A stretch of DNA of 47,060 nucleotides, from assembly GCA_017548545.1 (NCBI GenBank), contig JAFYZW010000089.1, forward strand, positions 1 through 47,060, read 5' to 3'. This document shows, piece after piece, positions 41,737-47,060 of this stretch; position 1 is the first letter of the stretch, and each line of letters begins with the position of its first letter. Position numbers and translations under genes: made by a program. The DNA is from Bacteroidales bacterium (GTDB lineage Bacteria; Bacteroidota; Bacteroidia; Bacteroidales; UBA3663). Under the pieces are notes generated by a model. The model did not search any database and was not told the origin of the DNA. It worked only from the letters and a program-made list of their open reading frames with translations.

Positions 41737-43338
41737 ATGAAAATGCCCCGTATATCCCTCCCTCTCCTCACTCTGTTGTTCCTCGGCTCCCTGACGTGCC
41801 AGGCAGCCGAACGCGCCCTTGCCCTCACCGACAAGGAGCTTTATGTGACTGGCGAACGACTGCACATCAGCGTTTGCATTCTCGACGACGACATGCGCCC
41901 CTCTACCCTTAGTCGTGTGGCCTACGTCGAGATTTCCGACACCTATCGCCTCTGCGCACAAGGCATGGTGTCGCTCGACCATGGACGCGGCTGGGCCGAC
42001 ATCGCGCTGCCTGCCTCGATGCATAGCGGCAACTATCTGCTTTCGGTCTATACTCGTGCCATGCGCAGCCTGGATCTGGCACACGACGATGCGTTGTTCT
42101 CGAAGGTGATCTCGATTGTCAACCCGACACACGTGTCGCGAGCCGACAACATCGTCTTTCTTCCGACCGACAGCATCTCACCACGCCTTGACAATGCAGC
42201 TGCAACACTACTCGAATGCAATGCCGAAGGGAATATCTCTCTTCCTTTGTCATTGGGCGAAAACATGCTGTTCACAACGGTCTCCATGATGCGTCAAGAC
42301 CTTGAGGCACCCGACTATTCCGACTTGAAGCCGGAACGGCGTCTTCTATCTTCCACCCCGAAGAATTCGGAAACGATGCCCGAACTCGAAGGGCATCTCG
42401 TTCTGGCGCGTCCCACTGACCAGAAGTCTATCATCGCACAAACACGCCTTGTGATGATAGGTCGCCAAAATGCCATTTACGACGGGCAATGGCAATCCGA
42501 CGGCAGCTGGCTCTACTACACCACCAACCTCTATGGCAAGCGTCCCGCCATGCTCAGCGCCTACGACACCGAGGGTCATTCCGTCCCCATGGGATTCGTC
42601 TCCCCCTTTGCCAAGATACTTCCCCTCGACTTGCCCAAGCTGAGCGTGGGATGCACCGAGGCTGACTTGCAACGACGTGCCGAAAGTGCCCGGCGTGAAC
42701 AGGATATCACCGACTGGCTCGCCAACGATTCCATCAGCTTCAACCCAAAACTGCTGTCAGGCGAACCCCGATTCAGCTACAATCTCGACGAATACACCAA
42801 GTTCAAGAGCGTGCGCGAGATCCTCATCGAATTTGTGCGCGGAGTAAAACGCAGCAAGGTACACGGCGTCAACCAGCTCTTCACCATCGACCCCGACCTG
42901 AATATGTATTCCAAGTGGTCGGCCCTCGTACTGCTCGATGGTATGCCCATCTTCAACATCGACGACATCCTCGACTATGATGCGCGACTGCTCAAGTACG
43001 TTCAGATCTATACCGACCGTTATACATTTGGCAGCACCACCTACGGAGGCATCATCTCGTTCACCTCACAGAAGGGGCGGCTCTCCAACTTCAACATCGA
43101 CCGCGTGAATCAGCTCGTTTCCTATAGTTTCCCGCAGGATCATCCCGACTTCATCGTCCCCGCCGACGCGCAGGCAGGCACCATTTTCTGGAATCCCGAT
43201 GTCGTGGAGACAAATGTTAATTCGAAGTCATTTTCGGCTCCCTCAGCCCCCGGCAATTATCACATTCTTCTGCAAGGTTTCGACAAAGCAGGAAAATACG
43301 TTTCGAAGGCATTTTTGCTCAAAATTGGGGCAAAATAG
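41737..43338 (+). CDS. MG2-like protein with a detached plug-like region
   Basis: 533-residue secreted protein, signal peptide ending near TCQA. Residues 28-115 resemble the MG2 domain of alpha-2-macroglobulins (LALTDKELYVTGERLHISV). The middle is not recognised. Residues about 390-448 (SALVLLDGMPIFNIDDIL, YVQIYTDRYTFGSTTYGGII) look like the end of a TonB-receptor plug without any barrel behind it. The end, GNYHILLQGFDKAGKYVSKAF, is a further sandwich-like module. It starts six bases after the DUF4249 gene and closes the operon. A periplasmic or surface adaptor for the receptor is a guess. The plug likeness is by eye only. Confidence 0.75.
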   Translation: MKMPRISLPLLTLLFLGSLTCQAAERALALTDKELYVTGERLHISVCILDDDMRPSTLSRVAYVEISDTYRLCAQGMVSLDHGRGWADIALPASMHSGNYLLSVYTRAMRSLDLAHDDALFSKVISIVNPTHVSRADNIVFLPTDSISPRLDNAAATLLECNAEGNISLPLSLGENMLFTTVSMMRQDLEAPDYSDLKPERRLLSSTPKNSETMPELEGHLVLARPTDQKSIIAQTRLVMIGRQNAIYDGQWQSDGSWLYYTTNLYGKRPAMLSAYDTEGHSVPMGFVSPFAKILPLDLPKLSVGCTEADLQRRAESARREQDITDWLANDSISFNPKLLSGEPRFSYNLDEYTKFKSVREILIEFVRGVKRSKVHGVNQLFTIDPDLNMYSKWSALVLLDGMPIFNIDDILDYDARLLKYVQIYTDRYTFGSTTYGGIISFTSQKGRLSNFNIDRVNQLVSYSFPQDHPDFIVPADAQAGTIFWNPDVVETNVNSKSFSAPSAPGNYHILLQGFDKAGKYVSKAFLLKIGAK

Positions 43339-43496
43339 ACTTAATTCTCTTCAACGAAAGGCAAAAATAGCTCAACAAATAATAAAAAATAGGTAATAAA
43401 AGGGTCATTTTGGCCGTTTAACAATTGCGTTTTAACATTTAACAATTATTTAGGGCATATAGGAGCCCCAAATTATAATTATTGCAAAATTCAAAA

Positions 43497-43534
43497 AAAA
43501 AGTTATGGATTTCTTTGGGATTCCATAACTTTTT
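43497..43534 (+). terminator. Terminator after the TonB/DUF4249/MG2 operon
   Basis: AGTTATGGA / TCCATAACT is a perfect 9-bp stem, extended by A/T pairs to about 13, with a 12-base loop and a following TTTT. The loop contains the TTTG used as -33 element for tolC. Confidence 0.85.
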
Positions 43535-43545
43535 CCGTACATTTG
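43514..43545 (+). promoter_or_regulatory. Promoter of the tolC-hlyD-macB operon inside the preceding terminator
   Basis: TTTG (43514-43517) in the hairpin loop, 20-bp spacer, TACATTTG (43538-43545) followed by CACC. Full consensus match. Leader of about 60 bases, with 7-nt repeats, to ATG 43614. Confidence 0.8.
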
Positions 43546-43574
43546 CACCCGAAAAGGTTGAGAAAATCCTTATT

Positions 43575-43595
43575 TTAATTGTTAATTACTAATTA
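43575..43595 (+). repeat. 7-nt A/T tandem repeats in the tolC leader
   Basis: Units TTAATTG, TTAATTA, CTAATTA lie between the promoter and the tolC start. Same period and similar unit as at 32652-32686 and 3513-3546. Confidence 0.6.
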
Positions 43596-43613
43596 CGTTT
43601 TTAAATATATAAT

Positions 43614-44930
43614 ATGAGACTATCCCTTTCATTGACCGCATTGCTGCTGTCAGTTTCTTCCTTTACCACTGTCCATGCACAAGGTTGGACATTGGACGAT
43701 TGCATCAAGTATGCATTGGAGAACAACATTCAGGTGCAGCAAGCTCAGAATTCGGTCGAAACAGCCGAGGCAGACGTCAAGTCCAGCCGTGCCGCCCTCT
43801 TCCCCTCGCTCTCCTTCAGCTCTTCGCAGTCACTCGGCTTCCAGAAGATCGAAAGCCAGAGCTACTCCACGTTCGATGCCGAGCAGAAGAACCCTACCTA
43901 CAACGGCTCCTACAATCTAAGCGCCAACATGACTCTCTTCGATGGCGGTGCCAACTGGCGCACCCTCAAGCAGAGCAAACTCAACAAGCAGGCCTCTGAG
44001 CTCGAAGCACAACAGACCGCCAACAACATCCAGGTGCAGATCATCCAGGCCTATTATCAGATCCTTTATGCCCACGAGAGCGTGCAGACCAACGAGGAAA
44101 TCGTGGCCGTGGCACAGCGCGAGCTCGACCGCACCAAGGCCAAGCTCGATGTCGGCAAGGGCACCAAGGTCGATGTAGCACAGATGGAGAGCCAGCTCCA
44201 GCAGAACATGTATAATCTGGTCAACGCGCAAAACACCGAGGCCTCCAACATCCTCTCTTTGATGCAGCTGCTCCAGCTCAATCCCGACACCAACTTCACG
44301 ATCAACTACCAGGACTTCAGCGACGAGGATGTCCTCTCGGTCATCCCTCCCGTGGCTGACGCCATACTCATGGCTCAGAACTATCTGCCCGACGTGAAGG
44401 CTGCTGAGATTAACACCAAGTCAGCAGAACTGCAGACCAAGATTGCCAAGGCCGGTTACATGCCTTCTGTTTCGCTCAATGGCGGTGTAAGCTCCAGCAA
44501 TGGTAACGTCTATAAGAACGGCTTCGCTGATCAGATCAAGGATCACATGCGCGAGAACATCGGTGTGAGTGTTTCCGTGCCCATCCTCGACAACCGCCGT
44601 ACACGCACCTCTATCGATCGTGCCAAGATACAGTACAGCAACGCCCTGCTCAACCAGGAGAACGCGCTGCTCAAACTCCAGAACACCATCGCATCTCTCC
44701 ACCTCGACATCCTCTCCGCTCAGTCACGTTACCAGAGCGCCATCGCCAGCGAGGCCTCTGCCAAGGAGAGCTTCGAGATGATGGAGGAGCGCTACAATGT
44801 CGGCCTCGAGTCTGTCATCGACCTGCTCACCGAAAAGAACAACTACCTGCGCGCCAAGCAGGAGACACTTCAGTCAAAATATACAGCTCTCATGGACCTC
44901 GAGCTCATGGACTTTTATACAGGGCAGTGA
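43614..44930 (+). CDS. TolC family outer-membrane efflux protein
   Basis: 438-residue outer-membrane channel protein. The signal peptide MRLSLSLTALLLSVSSFTTVHA is followed by the usual opening GWTLDDCIKYALENNIQVQQA, then two helical hairpin repeats (NSVETAEADVKSSRAALFPSLS and later AAEINTKSAELQTKIAKAGYMPSVSL). Length and the ENVGVSVSVPILDNRRTRTSIDRA-like segment agree with OEP proteins. It heads a tripartite efflux or export operon with the HlyD/MacA-type adaptor (72 bases downstream) and the MacB-type ATPase. Confidence 0.93.
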   Translation: MRLSLSLTALLLSVSSFTTVHAQGWTLDDCIKYALENNIQVQQAQNSVETAEADVKSSRAALFPSLSFSSSQSLGFQKIESQSYSTFDAEQKNPTYNGSYNLSANMTLFDGGANWRTLKQSKLNKQASELEAQQTANNIQVQIIQAYYQILYAHESVQTNEEIVAVAQRELDRTKAKLDVGKGTKVDVAQMESQLQQNMYNLVNAQNTEASNILSLMQLLQLNPDTNFTINYQDFSDEDVLSVIPPVADAILMAQNYLPDVKAAEINTKSAELQTKIAKAGYMPSVSLNGGVSSSNGNVYKNGFADQIKDHMRENIGVSVSVPILDNRRTRTSIDRAKIQYSNALLNQENALLKLQNTIASLHLDILSAQSRYQSAIASEASAKESFEMMEERYNVGLESVIDLLTEKNNYLRAKQETLQSKYTALMDLELMDFYTGQ

Positions 44931-44940
44931 CTCGAAATTA

Positions 44941-45000
44941 TCTTCCGTCATTCCCCATCATTCCCATTACTCCCATAAAAATCCTATAACTCCCATAATA
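44941..45000 (+). repeat. 9-10-nt tandem repeats in the adaptor gene leader
   Basis: Units such as GTCATTCCCC, ATCATTCCC, ATTACTCCC, ATAACTCCC and ATAATAAA run up to the ATG at 45003. The consensus is AYTCCCAT. G-poor on the sense strand, like the CTCAAACCC leaders. Confidence 0.7.
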
Positions 45001-45002
45001 AA

Positions 45003-46190
45003 ATGAAAACGTCAATCCAAACAACCGCCCTCGGCCTTCTGTGCTGCGCCCTGTTGGCAAGCTGCGGAGGCAAAGACTACAAGGTGACCTACAGCACCGA
45101 GCAGGTCCACAAGGGCGACATCAGCACCAGTATCACTGCTACCGGCACCATCGAGCCGGTCACCGAGGTCGAAGTGGGCACCCAGGTATCAGGTATCATC
45201 GACAAGATCTACGTCGATTTCAACAGCGAGGTCAAGAAGGGCCAGCTCATCGCCGAGCTCGACAAGACCAACCTCAAGTCGCGCCTTGCCAGTGCCAACG
45301 CACAGCTCACCAGCGCAAAGAATGAGATGGAGTATCAGCGCAACAACTTCAACCGCATGAAGGAGCTGCACGACAAGCAGTACATCTCTGACGATGAGTT
45401 CGAGTCGGCACGTCTCTCCTACGACAAGGCACGCATCTCCTACGATTCCCAGAAGCTCAGCGTGCAGGAGGCACAGACCAACCTTTCCTATGCTTACATC
45501 TATTCGCCTATCGATGGAGTGATCCTCAGCCGTGAGGTCGAGGAAGGACAGACCGTGGCCGCTTCGATGACCACACCTACCCTCTTCACCATAGCCCAGG
45601 ACCTCACCGACATGCGCGTCATCGCCGACGTTGACGAAGCTGACATCGGTGGCGTCAAGGCAGGACAGCGCGTATCATTTGCCGTCGATGCCTTCCCCAA
45701 CGACAAGTTCGAAGGCCACGTCACACAGGTGCGCCAGCAGGCTACCACTTCGTCCAATGTGGTTACCTATCAGGTTGTCATCTCTGCTCCCAACCCCGAC
45801 CTCAAGCTTATGCCGGGACTCACCGCCAATGTCGAGATCTTCACTCTTGAGTTGCAAGACGTGCTCTGCGTCAGCGCCAAGGCCCTGCGCTATATGCCCC
45901 GCGAAACAGCCCTCATGAAAGGCGATGTCATCGAACCTCCGCACTCCCGCACCAACCTTTGGTATCGCGACGGCACAACCCTCAAGGCATATCCCGTACA
46001 GACGGGTGCTTCTAATGGTGTCTTTACCCAGATTATTTCAGGTGTCGACGAGGGACAGGAAGTCATCAACGAAGCCGTCATCAACGGTGGTGTAACTCAA
46101 ATGCCACAGATGCCCGAGCAGAACAACAACCCATTCATGCCAGGCCCTCCCGGTCGTCGTAACAACAACAGCGGCGGCAACAGGCGTTAA
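45003..46190 (+). CDS. HlyD/MacA-type periplasmic adaptor lipoprotein
   Basis: 395-residue membrane-fusion protein. Lipoprotein signal MKTSIQTTALGLLCCALLASC, lipidation Cys at about 21. The order is barrel-sandwich (TGTIEPVTEVEVGTQVSGII...VDFNSEVKKGQLIAELD), an alpha-hairpin (about 95-160), the second half sandwich (YIYSPIDGVILSREVEEGQTV), a beta-barrel and a membrane-proximal domain. This closely follows MacA. The tail is P/N/G-rich (NNNPFMPGPPGRRNNNSGG). Between tolC and a MacB-type ATPase it forms part of a MacAB-TolC-like pump for macrolides, lipids or peptides; the cargo is not known. Confidence 0.92.
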   Translation: MKTSIQTTALGLLCCALLASCGGKDYKVTYSTEQVHKGDISTSITATGTIEPVTEVEVGTQVSGIIDKIYVDFNSEVKKGQLIAELDKTNLKSRLASANAQLTSAKNEMEYQRNNFNRMKELHDKQYISDDEFESARLSYDKARISYDSQKLSVQEAQTNLSYAYIYSPIDGVILSREVEEGQTVAASMTTPTLFTIAQDLTDMRVIADVDEADIGGVKAGQRVSFAVDAFPNDKFEGHVTQVRQQATTSSNVVTYQVVISAPNPDLKLMPGLTANVEIFTLELQDVLCVSAKALRYMPRETALMKGDVIEPPHSRTNLWYRDGTTLKAYPVQTGASNGVFTQIISGVDEGQEVINEAVINGGVTQMPQMPEQNNNPFMPGPPGRRNNNSGGNRR

Positions 46191-46192
46191 CC

Positions 46193-46237
46193 CCAAACCT
46201 CTCAAACCCTTCAACCTCTCAAACCCCTCAAACTCCT
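46193..46237 (+). repeat. 9-nt tandem repeats in the ATPase gene leader
   Basis: CTCAAACCC, TTCAACCT, CTCAAACCC, CTCAAACTC on the plus (sense) strand, with no G at all, ending six bases before the ATG at 46243. The unit is identical to that in the ychF and GH28 leaders far away in the window. Confidence 0.85.
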
Positions 46238-46242
46238 ACCAT

Positions 46243-46995
46243 ATGAGCGAAGATAAAAGAAAAGCCGTCATCGAGCTCAAAAACGTTTGCCGCGACTTTA
46301 AGGTCGGCGACGAGGTGGTACATGCGCTCAGGGGAGTGTCGTTCAAGATCTACGAAGGTGAATTCGTGACCATCCAGGGGACTTCGGGCTCGGGCAAATC
46401 CACCCTGCTCAACCAGATTGGATGCCTCGATACCCCCACGTCGGGCGAATACTATCTCGATGGCGTGTCGGTGCGTAGGATGAGCAGCAACCAGCGTGCC
46501 AAGCTGCGCAACCGCAAGATCGGATTCATCTTCCAGAACTACAACCTCCTCGCCAAGACCACAGCCGTCGAAAACGTCGAGCTCCCGCTGATGTATAATG
46601 CCAAGGTCAAGCCCAAGGAGCGCCGCCAGCGCGCCATCAACGCACTCATCGAAGTGGGTCTGGGCGACCGCCTGGAACACAAGTCCAACCAGATGTCGGG
46701 TGGTCAGATGCAGCGTGTAGCCATCGCGCGAGCACTCGTCAACGACCCCACCATCATCCTGGCCGACGAAGCCACGGGTAATCTCGACACCCGAACCTCG
46801 TTCGAGATGCTTGTGCTCTTCCAGAAGCTCAACCAGAAAGGTCACACCATCATCTTTGTGACCCACAACCCCGAGATTGCTCAGTATTCGTCTCGCAACA
46901 TCTTCCTGCGCGACGGTCAAGTGCAGTTCGATACCATCAACCAGAATATCCTCAATGCCGAAGAAGCCTTGGCAAAACTTCCCAAAAAGGACTAA
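46243..46995 (+). CDS. MacB/LolD-type ABC transporter ATP-binding protein
   Basis: 250-residue ATPase with Walker A GTSGSGKST (46-54), Q-loop FIFQNYNLL, signature MSGGQMQRVAIARA (151-164), Walker B IILADE (171-176) and H-loop FVTHNPEIAQ. The LNQIGCLDTPTSGEYYLDG stretch is typical of the MacB/LolD export group. The permease normally follows; here the next reading frame starts with a single membrane helix, so the permease must lie further on. It is probably co-transcribed with the adaptor. The last about 20 residues (NQNILNAEEALAKLPKKD) extend beyond the core. Confidence 0.94.
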   Translation: MSEDKRKAVIELKNVCRDFKVGDEVVHALRGVSFKIYEGEFVTIQGTSGSGKSTLLNQIGCLDTPTSGEYYLDGVSVRRMSSNQRAKLRNRKIGFIFQNYNLLAKTTAVENVELPLMYNAKVKPKERRQRAINALIEVGLGDRLEHKSNQMSGGQMQRVAIARALVNDPTIILADEATGNLDTRTSFEMLVLFQKLNQKGHTIIFVTHNPEIAQYSSRNIFLRDGQVQFDTINQNILNAEEALAKLPKKD

Positions 46996-47001
46996 CAAAC
47001 T

Positions 47002-47060
47002 ATGAATATTATCATTCTCATAGCCATCATCGTTGCAGCCTTCCTCGTCTATCGGCACTA
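47002..47060 (+). CDS. N-terminus of a membrane protein (partial, cut by the window end)
   Basis: ATG at 47002, six bases after the ATPase stop, starts MNIIILIAIIVAAFLVYRHY, one hydrophobic helix followed by a basic turn. Only 19 residues are visible. It could be a small inner-membrane protein or the start of a larger one; the start does not look like the usual MacB permease N-terminus. Confidence 0.5.
   Translation, partial: MNIIILIAIIVAAFLVYRH

Noticed and set aside
46228..47058. 276-codon frame opposite the ABC ATPase
   Set aside because: Antisense shadow of a well-conserved ATPase gene.

Overview
The window looks like a chromosomal segment of a Bacteroidales bacterium, most likely Prevotellaceae or a close relative. 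The evidence is the Bacteroidota-type promoter (TAnnTTTG, often followed by CACC, with an upstream TTTG at about 19-20 bp), leaders without a clear Shine-Dalgarno sequence, gldH, the secreted-protein C-terminus of the 'YDMQGRQ...NGKKV' type, BspA-type leucine-rich repeats, a DUF4249 protein and the gene order ftsX-DUF3098-uppP-truB-queA-folK. I see no rRNA, tRNA, insertion sequence, phage gene or CRISPR array, and no gene-free stretch above 300 bases.

Layout. 1-1480 (minus): the N-terminal part of ychF, then a Wza-like export lipoprotein, divergent from nadB (1668-3254, plus). 3320-6274 (minus): a surface/secreted protein group made of a BspA-LRR protein ending in a dockerin, a protein with cohesin-like domains and a type IX-like sorting tail, and a small acidic peptide. 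6484-23290 (minus): fourteen co-directional genes with one good promoter at the head (23377) and one good terminator at the tail (6428-6462). Reading in transcription order they are ftsX, DUF3098, uppP, truB, queA, folK, sppA, lpxK, thiL, then a rhamnogalacturonan/pectin cassette (GH28, GH105, GH106), mnmA and a carboxylesterase lipoprotein. 23498-25159 (plus): two tandem rhomboid proteases. 25237-31266: three carboxylate/organic-anion transporters (DASS, BASS-like, DcuB-like; all minus) flanking a plus-strand pair, a voltage-gated-type K+ channel with a zinc ribbon and a hemerythrin-LuxR regulator.

31538-37510 (plus): a MoxR-type ATPase, a DUF3109 protein, then a coiled-coil protein, zapA, a possible 6S RNA, rny, ricT and gldH. 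37636-43338 (plus): a three-gene outer-membrane unit of TonB-dependent receptor, DUF4249 lipoprotein, and an MG2 protein carrying a detached plug-like region. 43614-47060 (plus): a TolC / HlyD-MacA adaptor / MacB-type ATPase efflux unit cut by the window edge.

The most unusual structure belongs to no gene. At about ten places, the 5' leader just before a start codon is built from degenerate tandem repeats with period 9 (CTCAAACCC type, NTCTAGATT type, about 9-10 for AYTCCCATA) or period 7 (TTATTTG/TTAATTG type). The CTCAAACCC kind appears before ychF, GH28 and the MacB-type ATPase, and in decayed form before mnmA, always with the G-poor strand as the sense strand. Other notable points are the TonB/DUF4249/MG2-plug unit, the adjacent cohesin-like and dockerin proteins, the hemerythrin-LuxR fusion next to a K+ channel, and two places where a terminator hairpin or its T-tract also carries the -33 element of the next promoter.
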